Positions 26,781-34,746 of a DNA stretch of 64,000 nucleotides are shown here, piece by piece (position 1 is the stretch's first letter; the number at the start of each line of letters is the position of its first letter). The position numbers and the translations under genes were made by a program. Origin of the DNA: CAZMGT01 sp964565895 (GTDB lineage Bacteria; Armatimonadota; Zipacnadia; UBA1398; CAZMGT01); the NCBI GenBank assembly GCA_964565895.1, contig CAZMGT010000013.1:4919-68918 (forward strand). The letters run 5' to 3'. The notes beneath the pieces were generated by a model that made no database searches, was not told where the DNA came from, and was given only the letters and a program-made list of their open reading frames with translations.

Positions 26781-27564
26781 TGCGGCATACCTCCCTCGCC
26801 CGCGGACACACCCGGCACGTCGGCCGGTCGCAGAGCAAAATCGTCACGTCGCGCTTAAGTAGGTCTAGCGTCGCCTGCAAAATGTCCTCCCCGCGCGTAA
26901 GCATCGCCTGCGCCTCGCCCACCTTCCCGTGGCGAATTACCCCGCGCCGCTCGCATTCTTCCTGAACCACGAGAAAGCCGCTGCTATCGCCCGGGTTCTC
27001 GCGCGGGGGAACGACCCGCTCCCGCCCGTCGGGATAGACCACGGTCATCGGCCGGTCGTAACCCGGGTAGAACACGGGCTCGAGGTAGGGCACGCGGGCG
27101 ATGGCCTCGGCCACGTGGATTAGGGAGCATGTGCGAAAGTCCACGCCGATCTGCAGCACATAGCCCCCGGCCTCGGCGCAAAGGTGCATCGGGCTGCCCA
27201 CGCCCAGCGCAGTCGCTCGCTCGTGCCCGGCGATAAATTCCGCCGCGCGCTTTCCCCACGCGGCAACGGAGTGCGTGGGATGCGCGCTACGCAGAACATC
27301 GTTGCGCTTGCGGAACGTCTCCGTGAGCAATCCCGTGCGCGAGGGGGTCTCCGCGATATAAAACCGGTCCACGGGCGGGTTAAACGTGGGCATAAGGATT
27401 GTCCCCTCGGGCCCCACCGCGTCAATGAGCGCCTCGATCACCGCCTCCGGGCCGCCCTCCACCCAGCCCATGGACTTCATCGAGCTGTGAACGATAACGC
27501 TCATCCCTGGGCTTATGCCCAGGGCGAGAAAGTCCGCAAGCAGCGTCTCGCGCGTTACTGCCAC
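26740..27564 (-). CDS. AAC(3)-family N-acetyltransferase-like protein with C-terminal Cys cluster
   Basis: A 274-aa protein of the aminoglycoside 3-N-acetyltransferase/YokD family (acetyl-CoA dependent). Motifs include VIVHSSMKSMGWVEGGPEAV (about 20-40), LMPTFNPP, RSAHPTHSVAAWGK (about 110-125) and the LQIGVDFRTCSLIHVAE segment. The GTG at 27564 yields MAVTRETLLADF and a typical length; the longer frame to 27654 lacks similarity. An unusual feature is C245-x4-C250-x2-C253-x6-C260 at the end, not expected in this family. Many relatives are not resistance enzymes, so an aminoglycoside substrate should not be assumed. It overlaps the M28 gene by 41 bases. Confidence 0.8.
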   Translation of the reverse strand: MAVTRETLLADFLALGISPGMSVIVHSSMKSMGWVEGGPEAVIEALIDAVGPEGTILMPTFNPPVDRFYIAETPSRTGLLTETFRKRNDVLRSAHPTHSVAAWGKRAAEFIAGHERATALGVGSPMHLCAEAGGYVLQIGVDFRTCSLIHVAEAIARVPYLEPVFYPGYDRPMTVVYPDGRERVVPPRENPGDSSGFLVVQEECERRGVIRHGKVGEAQAMLTRGEDILQATLDLLKRDVTILLCDRPTCRVCPRAREVCRNARRGTAPASGGD

Positions 27565-27689
27565 GGCCGACCACCGCCGCCCACTCTCTCGCTCCTGCGC
27601 TTCGTCTGGGGCGCGGGAATGACCTTCTGGCGCGGCGAGCGGCGAAATTTGCACGCGCTAATTTTTTCCACCGGGGAAAGGACAGCGCT

Positions 27690-27836
27690 CCCCGTGCAGC
27701 GAAGCAACATTTTGAAATATCGCTGAGCCGCTGCTCGCGCGATACTGGCCGGGAAGGGAGGTATGGAGACCACGCGGCCCGCGCGGCAAACGATGCCCTG
27801 AGTTCGACCGAACCTCAGTGGTTGGAGGTGTCTGCC
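27690..27836 (+). promoter_or_regulatory. Leader of pseudopilin gene 1 with elements shared by leaders 2 and 3
   Basis: This stretch contains GCGAAGCAACAT (about 27698-27709) and GAAGGGAGG (27753-27761). Both are also found in the leaders at 28700-28860 and 29720-29887, with the second element 69-76 bases before each start codon. The close Shine-Dalgarno for the gene itself is GGAGGTG at 27824-27830. Whether the shared elements are promoter, RNA structure or a relic of duplication is undecided. Confidence 0.4.
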
Positions 27837-28595
27837 GTGACCAGGCGAGGCTTCACGCTTATTGAGCTGTTGGTCGTGATCGCGATAATCGCGATCTTGG
27901 CCGCGATCCTCTTCCCCGTGTTCGCCAAGGCCCGGGAAAAGGCCCGCCAAGCACAGTGCCTGAGCAACATGCGCCAGCTCGCCACGGCGCTGCTTATGTA
28001 CGCCGAGGATTGGAACGGGACCTTCCCCTCCGGCTCAATCCCCACGCCTTCCGGCAAAACACGCAGCTACCGCATGCTCATCTATCCCTACACGAAAAAT
28101 GCCCAAATCCACCACTGCCCTTCGGCTCCGGCCGCTTCCGGCCTCTTCGATGGCACAGTAGATCCCGACCGTCGTCCCGACGGCTTCTGGCAGAGAAGTT
28201 CGATTTCCGTAAACGTCGTCCACGCCAAGGGGGGCAAGTCCACTCCCGAGCCCCCCATGCAGGGCGGGCGCAAGTCCTATAAGCTCGCCGAGATCCGCAA
28301 GCCCGCGCAAACCGTGCTCCTGCTTGAGGACAACCCCAGCGGGCCGTTTACCTGGCACCCCTGGGGATCCGCCTCACGCGAGAACAACACGCTGGACACG
28401 TTGATCGGCACCGCGGGCGACCCGCTCAACCCTGACCCGTCGGTTAACCCGCTGGTGCGCCACAACGGCGGTGGCAACTACGCCTTCTGCGACGGCCACG
28501 CCAAGTGGGCTCGCCCGGATCTCATGATCTGCCATGCCGGCGACCACCAGAAGGGACCAGACGGCTGCGACAACTGCATGTGGTCCATTCAGTAG
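27837..28595 (+). CDS. Type II pseudopilin, H-X9-DG family (copy 1)
   Basis: A 252-aa prepilin-like protein. The class III signal MTRRG/FTLIE has the prepilin peptidase site after Gly5 and Glu at +5, followed by a hydrophobic helix ending FPVFAKAREKARQAQ. The C-terminal region has RHNGGGNYAFCDGHAKW, the H-X9-DG signature of this family, and a tail DHQKGPDGCDNCMWSIQ. It should be an inner-membrane-anchored minor pilin or type II-like pseudopilin. GTG at 27837 with GGAGGTG 6-7 bases upstream gives the short leader expected; the longer frame from 27822 does not. First of three tandem copies. Confidence 0.92.
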   Translation: MTRRGFTLIELLVVIAIIAILAAILFPVFAKAREKARQAQCLSNMRQLATALLMYAEDWNGTFPSGSIPTPSGKTRSYRMLIYPYTKNAQIHHCPSAPAASGLFDGTVDPDRRPDGFWQRSSISVNVVHAKGGKSTPEPPMQGGRKSYKLAEIRKPAQTVLLLEDNPSGPFTWHPWGSASRENNTLDTLIGTAGDPLNPDPSVNPLVRHNGGGNYAFCDGHAKWARPDLMICHAGDHQKGPDGCDNCMWSIQ

Positions 28596-28613
28596 CCTCT
28601 CCGAGCGCGCGCG

Positions 28614-28648
28614 GCGGGCCGAGCTCCGGCTCGGCCCGCGTTTTTTTT
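28614..28648 (+). terminator. Intrinsic terminator of pseudopilin 1
   Basis: A 10-bp perfect stem GCGGGCCGAG / CTCGGCCCGC (28614-28623 and 28630-28639) with a 6-base loop, then G and eight T (28641-28648). Strong Rho-independent terminator 18 bases after the stop codon. Confidence 0.92.
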
Positions 28649-28699
28649 GCTGTTTGTCCTAGCCAGCAAAAGGTTAGCATCGCATAAGTGCTCCCCGGT

Positions 28700-28860
28700 C
28701 AAGCTGCTCTGTTACGCAGGTTTGCCTCGCTCCGTAGCGAAGTAACAATCTGGGCACTTCCCTAACCGCTTAACGCAGCGCAGGAAGGGAGGGGCGAAAT
28801 CGTCTTTAGCGCGGGTTGTGCGTTGCTGCGCAAACATTCCTTAGTTGCGGAGGTGCGAAC
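28700..28860 (+). promoter_or_regulatory. Leader of pseudopilin gene 2
   Basis: Shares with the copy 3 leader the ordered blocks ACGCAGGTT/ATGCAGGTT, CGTAGCGAAGTAACAAT, ACCGCTTAA and GAAGGGAGG (28784-28792). The gene's own Shine-Dalgarno is GCGGAGGTG at 28847-28855. No clear -35/-10 pair was found, and it does not match the c-di-GMP riboswitch consensus that I know. Confidence 0.4.
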
Positions 28861-29619
28861 GTGAAAAAGCACGGGTTTACGTTAATCGAGCTTTTGGTGG
28901 TCATTGCCATAATTGCCATTCTTGCAGCGATTCTCTTCCCGGTGTTCGCCAAAGCGCGGGAGAAAGCTCGCCAGGCGCAGTGCCTGAGCAACATGCGCCA
29001 GCTCGCCACTGCGATTCTCATGTATGCCGCGGACTGGGACGGCACGTTCCCCTCTGGCGTTCAGCCCACTTCATCTGGCAAATCGCGCAGCTATCGCTTG
29101 CTCATCTACCCCTACACCAAAAATGCCCAAATCCACCACTGCCCCTCGGCGCCCGCGGCCAGCGCTCCGTTCGACGCTACCGTGGACCCCGACCGCCAGC
29201 CCAATGGCGATTGGCAGCAAAGCTCTATTTCCGTAAACGTTGTGCACAGCAAGAACGGAGTGACCACCCCAGAGCCGCCGATGCAAGCCTTGGCCAAGTG
29301 CTACAAGCTGGCGCAGGTGACCAAGCCTGCGCAAACCGTCCTCCTGCTTGAGGACAACCCGAGCGGCCCGTTCACCTGGCACCCTTGGAAGTCCGCCTCA
29401 TACGAGGACAACACGCTGGACACGTTGATCGGCACCGCGGGCGACCCGCTCAACCCCGACCCCACGGTTAACCCGCTCGTGCGCCATAACGGCGGTGGCA
29501 ACTACGCCTTCTGCGACGGCCACGCCAAGTGGGCTCGTCCGGATCTCATGATCTGCCGTGCCGGCGACCACCAGAAGGGACCCGACGGCACGGACAACTG
29601 CATGTGGTCCATTCAGTAG
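28861..29619 (+). CDS. Type II pseudopilin, H-X9-DG family (copy 2)
   Basis: A 252-aa paralogue of the gene upstream: leader MKKHG/FTLIE, hydrophobic helix, FPVFAKAREKARQAQC, LRQ-like MRQLATAILMYAADW, then the globular domain, RHNGGGNYAFCDGHAKW and tail ICRAGDHQKGPDGTDNCMWSIQ. GTG at 28861 with GGAGGTG upstream. The conserved cysteines (CLSN, the HCPS segment, CDGH, ICRAG, NCMW) may form disulfides outside the membrane. Its DNA is a mosaic, 5' end like copy 3 and 3' end like copy 1. It has its own leader and terminator, so expression is probably independent. Confidence 0.92.
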   Translation: MKKHGFTLIELLVVIAIIAILAAILFPVFAKAREKARQAQCLSNMRQLATAILMYAADWDGTFPSGVQPTSSGKSRSYRLLIYPYTKNAQIHHCPSAPAASAPFDATVDPDRQPNGDWQQSSISVNVVHSKNGVTTPEPPMQALAKCYKLAQVTKPAQTVLLLEDNPSGPFTWHPWKSASYEDNTLDTLIGTAGDPLNPDPTVNPLVRHNGGGNYAFCDGHAKWARPDLMICRAGDHQKGPDGTDNCMWSIQ

Positions 29620-29637
29620 CCTCTGCGAGCGCGCGCG

Positions 29638-29670
29638 GCGGGCCGAGCTCCGGCTCGGCCCGCATTTTTT
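29638..29670 (+). terminator. Intrinsic terminator of pseudopilin 2
   Basis: Same 10-bp stem GCGGGCCGAG / CTCGGCCCGC (29638-29647 and 29654-29663) and loop as the terminator of copy 1, then A and six T (29665-29670). Confidence 0.9.
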
Positions 29671-29719
29671 GCCGCTTGCAACGCGCTAGGCAGAAGATTA
29701 CAGTTGCATAAGCGTCCTG

Positions 29720-29887
29720 GCCTTGGCGTTCTCTTTTTATGCAGGTTAGCGCCGCCCCGTGGCGAAATAAACATTGGCATAATTGCTGACCGCTTAAAGT
29801 AGTGGACGAAGGGAGGGTGCTCTTGCAGAATTGTCTCGCGCGAGCCGCATTTTCGTCGGCAAACATCCATCGTTGGGAGGTGCCAGC
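29720..29887 (+). promoter_or_regulatory. Leader of pseudopilin gene 3
   Basis: Holds the same ordered blocks as the copy 2 leader: ATGCAGGTT, CGTGGCGAAATAAACAT, ACCGCTTAA and GAAGGGAGG (29808-29816), with the start codon 72 bases after the last. Shine-Dalgarno GGGAGGTG is at about 29875-29882. Confidence 0.4.
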
Positions 29888-30640
29888 GTGAACAAGCGTG
29901 GATTTACGTTAATCGAGCTTTTGGTGGTCATTGCCATAATCGCCATTCTCGCGGCGATTCTCTTCCCGGTGTTCGCCAAAGCGCGGGAGAAAGCTCGCCA
30001 AACGCAGTGCCTGAGCAACATGCGCCAGCTCGCCACGGCGATCCTGATGTACGCCAATGACTGGTCGGGCACGATGCCCTTCGGCGTGGACAGCAGGGTC
30101 TCCCCCAGATACAGTTGCCGTGTGCTCATCCAGCCCTACATTAAGAACGTGGGCATTTTCCACTGCCCCGCCGCTCCTGCTGCGACCAGGCCGTATACCG
30201 GCCAAGACCCTGACATGAACCCCAGCGGCCAGTGGTATCAGTCGAGCATCGCGGTAAACGTCATCCACTCCAAAGGCGGCAGCAGCACTCCCGAGCCGCC
30301 CATCTCGCCCACGCTGCGCTCGCCCAAACTTGCTCAAATCAACGCCCCGGGCAACACCATTCTGCTCGTCGACGACAACCCAAGCAGCTTCCTCCTCTGG
30401 CATCCCGTCCACGCTGCGGGGCGCGAAAATGCTACCCTAGACACCCTTATCGGCACCGGCGACGACCCCCTCAACCCCGACCCCACAGCCAACCCCTGGG
30501 TCCGCCACAACGAGGGCGCCAACTACGCGTTCTGCGACGGCCACGCCAAATGGTTCCGCCCGGAGCAGACCATCTGCCGCGCCGGCGACCACCAGAAGGG
30601 CCCCGACGGCACGGACAACTGCATGTGGACCATTCAGTAG
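29888..30640 (+). CDS. Type II pseudopilin, H-X9-DG family (copy 3)
   Basis: A 250-aa third paralogue: leader MNKRG/FTLIE, helix, FPVFAKAREKARQTQC, RHNEGANYAFCDGHAKWFRP and tail ICRAGDHQKGPDGTDNCMWTIQ. The central domain is the most diverged of the three (for example SRVSPRYSCRVLIQPYIKNVG), so it may be specialised as a different minor pseudopilin. GTG at 29888 with GGGAGGTG upstream. It ends 25 bases before a terminator that also faces the convergent DUF6785 gene. No pilus ATPase, prepilin peptidase or secretin gene is present in the window. Confidence 0.92.
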   Translation: MNKRGFTLIELLVVIAIIAILAAILFPVFAKAREKARQTQCLSNMRQLATAILMYANDWSGTMPFGVDSRVSPRYSCRVLIQPYIKNVGIFHCPAAPAATRPYTGQDPDMNPSGQWYQSSIAVNVIHSKGGSSTPEPPISPTLRSPKLAQINAPGNTILLVDDNPSSFLLWHPVHAAGRENATLDTLIGTGDDPLNPDPTANPWVRHNEGANYAFCDGHAKWFRPEQTICRAGDHQKGPDGTDNCMWTIQ

Positions 30641-30664
30641 CGGAGCAAGCAAGACAAACCATGG

Positions 30665-30700
30665 CGCGGGCCGGCCTGCTCGTCGGCCCGCGTTTCTTTT
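30665..30700 (+). terminator. Intrinsic terminator of pseudopilin 3
   Basis: A 9-bp stem CGCGGGCCG / CGGCCCGCG (30665-30673 and 30684-30692), 10-base loop, then TTTCTTTT (30693-30700). It ends 3 bases before the stop of the convergent DUF6785 gene. Confidence 0.85.
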
Positions 30701-30703
30701 CTC

Positions 30704-32677
30704 CTACTGCCAAATGCTATAGGTGGGCACGGAGCGGATGATACCGTAGATCGTCCACAGGTTCCCACATACCAGGTCGCCCAAAATCAACCCAAACGCA
30801 AAGGGCACCAACCGCCGATACGCCGGCGCTCCCCCATAGCGGGTGAGCGTGGCCTTTATCGCCCAGGCGACGAGCAGCGCGCACCACATGTGGTCCATCG
30901 CCCAGCTCGCCGATACGGCATAGCCCACGGGGTGCAGCGGCCACCACACATAGCGCATCTTTACCGTCATTAGCCCGAGGGTAAACAGAAAGCCCAGAAT
31001 AACGGCGGCCACCGTCCCGCGGCTTGCGGGCAGGGGGTTGTTTAGCTTCCCCGCCAGCCGGTTGCACGTCTCAAACCCAAAATAGTTCGCCACCCACGAC
31101 ATCTTCGCGGAAACGCCGTAGTTGTAATAGCACTGCAGCAGCGCCCAAAACGCGACGATCGTCCCCCCGGTAATGCTGAAAAACATCACCGCGGCAAGCG
31201 GCCGGTTGGCGATCCCCGAGCGCTCCGCCAGCTTAAACGCCTCCGCCTGGTGCGGCATGGCATAGGAGCGATACGCTCGGTTAAACCAAAAGTAAATCTC
31301 GTTTATCGTTAGCGTGCGCGGCGAGATGTTCTTCGTCCCGAGGACCAGGGGAAGCATATTCGTCGGCCCGATATAGTGCATGTCGTGCGCGGGCAGCCCC
31401 ATCTCCGCGCGAATGCGCGTAACGGAAAGCGCGATGGTAAAGTGGATGAGAAAAAACGCCAGCGCAAACGCCACTGCCATTCCCGCGCGCCAGGAAAACC
31501 CCACGAGAAAGACAAACCCCAGGACAATATAAAACAGCGCCGCGCGATAGCTCATTGGCTCCTCGCTATCCTCCAGCTCCCGCGCGGTGCCGATCGCCGT
31601 GCGTAGCACGCGCCTGAGGTAATGCCTGCTCGTCCACAGGCAAAACAGGGCCAGGCCTACGTAGCCCCCGAACGTCTGCTCGTTGACGTAGGGAAACCCG
31701 CGCAGGTGCGTCCAACCCAAATATGCTGCGAGCACTCGCTGCGCCTTCCACTGAAAAAAGAAAAACCAGCACGAAAAGACCAGGTCCTTGGGCAGCAGGA
31801 GCCCGATCCCGATGATAAACGGATAAAACCCGATCATCAGCCGCCCCACCGCGTTCCACGGCCGCTCCACAAGCTGCTGCGCCAGGTTAAACTGCGGGAT
31901 CGCAGTGGCCTTCACCGGAATCTGCGGCACCGAGGGATAAAGCACGTGCAGCCCATTGAGAAAATCAATGGCGAACACAATCCCAAACGCCAGCCACAAC
32001 AGCCGGTTGCTGAACACCTGCGTCCGCGGCGAGGCCATCTCCAGCGGCAGTTGAATTATGGGATAGGTCAGCTTCTCGCTCTCGATCCACCGCCGGCGGA
32101 ATATCGCCGTCATGGAGAGCGTCACCAGGTACAGCGCCGAGGCAAACGCCGACCAGCTAATCACAGGGACAAGCCACGGCCGAAAATTCTCCGGCAGCCA
32201 AATGCTCGAGTTCCCCTCATACATCCCGCGCAGCGCCTGCTCGTCGCTCACGAACAGCCACGAGGGCAGATACTTCATAAACAGCTCCTGCCACTGGTTA
32301 ACGGGGTTCGCATAGCGAAACGGGTGGGCAATGATCGGGGCAAGCACCTGAAACCCGTCGTGCGAGGGAAGCGTGGAGCTCAGGCAGAGGATGATGTAGA
32401 TTACGCAAAGCTCGCCCTGCGACAGGGCCTTCGCCGGCCAGAACCGCCTAATGAGGTGGTTTACGGCAACCAGGATAAGCAGAATAAAAATCACGTTGTA
32501 AAACAGCGAGACCGTCGTGGGAAAGCTCGCGTAGCGCACGGTCTCCGTCTGGACGATCCAGTAGCTGTTAAACGGCATAATGAGAAAGCCGATAAGCACG
32601 GCGCGAAACGTAACCCCGCGCCGCTGGGGCGCCGGCTGCTCCACGGGCCGCACACGCTCAAGCTCCCGCGCTTCCAT
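30704..32677 (-). CDS. DUF6785/DUF6784-type polytopic membrane protein (copy B)
   Basis: A 657-aa paralogue of the protein encoded at 17252-19225, with exactly the same length and the same motifs: SYWIVQTETVRYASFPTT, SHDGFQVLAPIIAHPFRY, RRRWIESEKLTYPIIQLPLEM, MGLPAHDMHYIGPT and a C-terminal PTYSIWQ. The cysteine of the first copy's SHDCIQ loop is Gly here. Multiple membrane segments are spread along the protein and no signal peptide is needed. It lies 94 bases downstream of a subtilisin-like lipoprotein gene on the same strand, whereas copy A precedes an M28-FtsX fusion. Function unknown; a transporter is the simplest inference. Confidence 0.8.
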   Translation of the reverse strand: MEARELERVRPVEQPAPQRRGVTFRAVLIGFLIMPFNSYWIVQTETVRYASFPTTVSLFYNVIFILLILVAVNHLIRRFWPAKALSQGELCVIYIILCLSSTLPSHDGFQVLAPIIAHPFRYANPVNQWQELFMKYLPSWLFVSDEQALRGMYEGNSSIWLPENFRPWLVPVISWSAFASALYLVTLSMTAIFRRRWIESEKLTYPIIQLPLEMASPRTQVFSNRLLWLAFGIVFAIDFLNGLHVLYPSVPQIPVKATAIPQFNLAQQLVERPWNAVGRLMIGFYPFIIGIGLLLPKDLVFSCWFFFFQWKAQRVLAAYLGWTHLRGFPYVNEQTFGGYVGLALFCLWTSRHYLRRVLRTAIGTARELEDSEEPMSYRAALFYIVLGFVFLVGFSWRAGMAVAFALAFFLIHFTIALSVTRIRAEMGLPAHDMHYIGPTNMLPLVLGTKNISPRTLTINEIYFWFNRAYRSYAMPHQAEAFKLAERSGIANRPLAAVMFFSITGGTIVAFWALLQCYYNYGVSAKMSWVANYFGFETCNRLAGKLNNPLPASRGTVAAVILGFLFTLGLMTVKMRYVWWPLHPVGYAVSASWAMDHMWCALLVAWAIKATLTRYGGAPAYRRLVPFAFGLILGDLVCGNLWTIYGIIRSVPTYSIWQ

Positions 32678-32771
32678 GTGGCGAGCCCCTTGAGGGTCGG
32701 TGGAGGAGTTTGCCTCGCTTTGCTCTTCGAAAAATCCCGCGAGACAACCTTTTCGCCGCGCCCTTCTGCCC

Positions 32772-34646
32772 TTACTGCCCCATCAGCGCCCGCGTGAAGA
32801 ACACGTCGGAGCAGCCCTCGTCGACCACCGCGGTAAGCGCGTCTACCCGCCCCCAACCAAACAGCTCATCGCGCCCGGGCGGGCCGAGGTCCTTCGCCGT
32901 ATCGCGCAGGTGCTGGCGCAGATTTGCCGCCGCCCGGTAGCGCCCCGTGGAGTAAACCAGCGCGGCGACGCCCGCCACGTGCGGCGCGGAAAAACTCGTC
33001 CCGCTGCGCATGTCATAGCGGTCGGCATATAGCGTGGAGAGGACGTCCTCGCCCGGCGCGGAAAGCTCCACCGCAGGGCCCGTGCTCGAGAAGTCCGCCA
33101 GTTCGTCGCGCCGCGTCGTCGCCCCCACGGAAATCACGCTGCCATAGTTTCCCGGCCAAACGTTCGGCTCGTTGTTCCCCGACGCGGCGACCAAAATCGC
33201 CCCGCCGTGCGGATGGCTCGGGTTGTTCCACGCCTGGTCGCAGGCCTGCTTTAGCGTCTCGCTGTTAAACGTTACCCCAAGGCTGAGGTTGATAATATCC
33301 ATCGGCCCCTCGGGCAGCGGATTGCCCGCGGCGTCCGTGGGGCTGATGCACCACTCAATCGCCCGCACCACGTCGGAAACCTCGCCCAGCCCCTGCGAGT
33401 CCAGCGCCTTTACTGCATACAGCTTGCACTCCGGGGCAATGCCGATTACCCCAATGCCGTTGTCCCGTGCGCCAATGATCCCCGCGGCGAGTGTTCCGTG
33501 CCCCATGTCGTCGTCATACGACGCATAGGGGTTGATCGCGTTATATCCCCCCGCTACTTCCAAGTCGGGGTGGTCGAGGTCAATGCCCGTGTCAACAACA
33601 GCGACTTTAACATCCCTTCCCGTAACCATTCCTCTGGCCACGTGCAGCCCATCCTCAACCCCTGCCCAAACGCGCTCGGCGTCGACCTGGTCCACACCCC
33701 AGGGGAGCACCTGCTCCGCGTTGGGGTCCTGGCGCACGGAGACCTGAGCGTCGGGCTCAACGTAGGCCACGCGCGGGTCGTTCGCCAGCTCGCCCAGCCG
33801 ATCATAGGGGACCTCCGCAGCCAGCGCATTTACAAAGCGAAAGCGCTTGGTAACCACCCCGCGCAGGCTGACCACGGTGCGCGCCGCCTGCGTGCTCACC
33901 ACGCCGGGGCGCAGGCCGACAAGCACCTTTGTCATCCCGCGCTCGTCAACGGAAAACTGCGCCGAGCCCGCGGGCGGCGTGCGGTCCGGCTCCTCGACTA
34001 CGTCGCAGGCGACGCACGTAACGCTCGCCGTGGCCACCTGGCCGCCGAGGGTCGCGCGCACCTCGCCGCTCCCCGGCGCCGTTGCCGTAAACACCCCTCC
34101 CGCGGAGATCTTCCCCATCTCTCCGACCACGGAAAACGTAGGCTCCAGGCTCACTCCGCTCGCCGTGTCTACGCGAAACTGAAACTGATACGTCTCGCCT
34201 ACTGCGAGCCGCAGCTCGTGCGGCGTAAGCTCTACATCTTGGACGACCACCCCTGCCGGGACAAGGCGCACCTCGATCGTGTTCTGCGCCCCGCGCACCG
34301 CGGTCATCCGCACAACGCCCTCCTGCGCCAGCAACTCGTCCGGGGGGACGACGCGCAGCTCCACGGTTCCCGCCGGGGCGTTGCTAATGGTAAATGTGCC
34401 GTCCTCGCGGCTTTGGGCAAGGGGCGTCGCGCCGGCCGCAGCGGCGCCGCTTGTCTCCGCCGCGGTGACGAAAATCTCAGCGCCGGCGATAGGCGTGCGC
34501 TCCGCCGTGGCCAAGGTTACCTTGCCCGAGATAGTCGTCCGCGCGGGGGGCCGCAGACCGGAAAACAGCGAGGGGCAGCCGGCGAGCGCCAGCGCCACGG
34601 CACACGCTAAAAGAAAGGCCTTTGCTTTGCCCCAAAAATGGCCCAT
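32772..34646 (-). CDS. Subtilisin-like (S8) serine protease lipoprotein
   Basis: A 624-aa predicted lipoprotein with lipobox LAGC ending at C24. It has a carboxypeptidase-regulatory-like beta domain (about 35-115), an Ig-like/Big2-type domain (about 118-200), an inhibitor I9-like propeptide region (about 215-290, KVLVGLRPGV, then YVEPDAQV) and an S8 catalytic domain. The triad is intact: Asp in DTGIDLDHPD (about 350), His in GHGTLAAG (about 382) and Ser in GTSFSAPHVAG (about 549), with oxyanion Asn in AASGNN. It should act outside the inner membrane. The ATG at 34646 has AGGAG upstream and starts a proper signal peptide, unlike the longer frame. Confidence 0.93.
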   Translation of the reverse strand: MGHFWGKAKAFLLACAVALALAGCPSLFSGLRPPARTTISGKVTLATAERTPIAGAEIFVTAAETSGAAAAGATPLAQSREDGTFTISNAPAGTVELRVVPPDELLAQEGVVRMTAVRGAQNTIEVRLVPAGVVVQDVELTPHELRLAVGETYQFQFRVDTASGVSLEPTFSVVGEMGKISAGGVFTATAPGSGEVRATLGGQVATASVTCVACDVVEEPDRTPPAGSAQFSVDERGMTKVLVGLRPGVVSTQAARTVVSLRGVVTKRFRFVNALAAEVPYDRLGELANDPRVAYVEPDAQVSVRQDPNAEQVLPWGVDQVDAERVWAGVEDGLHVARGMVTGRDVKVAVVDTGIDLDHPDLEVAGGYNAINPYASYDDDMGHGTLAAGIIGARDNGIGVIGIAPECKLYAVKALDSQGLGEVSDVVRAIEWCISPTDAAGNPLPEGPMDIINLSLGVTFNSETLKQACDQAWNNPSHPHGGAILVAASGNNEPNVWPGNYGSVISVGATTRRDELADFSSTGPAVELSAPGEDVLSTLYADRYDMRSGTSFSAPHVAGVAALVYSTGRYRAAANLRQHLRDTAKDLGPPGRDELFGWGRVDALTAVVDEGCSDVFFTRALMGQ

Positions 34647-34746
34647 AGCCCAGCTCCTCTTGTGGAAGACCCCACTGGATACGACGTGCGGCGCGCGGCA
34701 GCTCTCTCCGTGTTCTACTCCACGATATCCCGTTTCCCGAAATTGT

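Larger units (their letters stand above)
27837..30700 (+). repeat. Tandem array of three pseudopilin gene units (about 1.0 kb each)
   Basis: Units 27837-28648, 28861-29670 and 29888-30700 repeat gene plus terminator. The 3' part and terminator of units 1 and 2 are almost identical, for example the stretch around 28385-28430 against 29409-29454. The 5' part of unit 2 instead matches unit 3 almost base for base across the signal/helix region (28872-28950 against 29899-29977). This indicates duplication followed by recombination or gene conversion. Confidence 0.85.

Noticed and set aside
27763..27801. Short leader peptide (12 codons) before pseudopilin 1, after GAAGGGAGG
   Set aside because: The GGAGG is only one base from the ATG, and the other two leaders do not encode a matching peptide.
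28690..28860. c-di-GMP (GEMM) riboswitch before the pseudopilin genes
   Set aside because: Attractive given two cyclases nearby, but I could not find the conserved GEMM core motifs or pairing in any of the three leaders.
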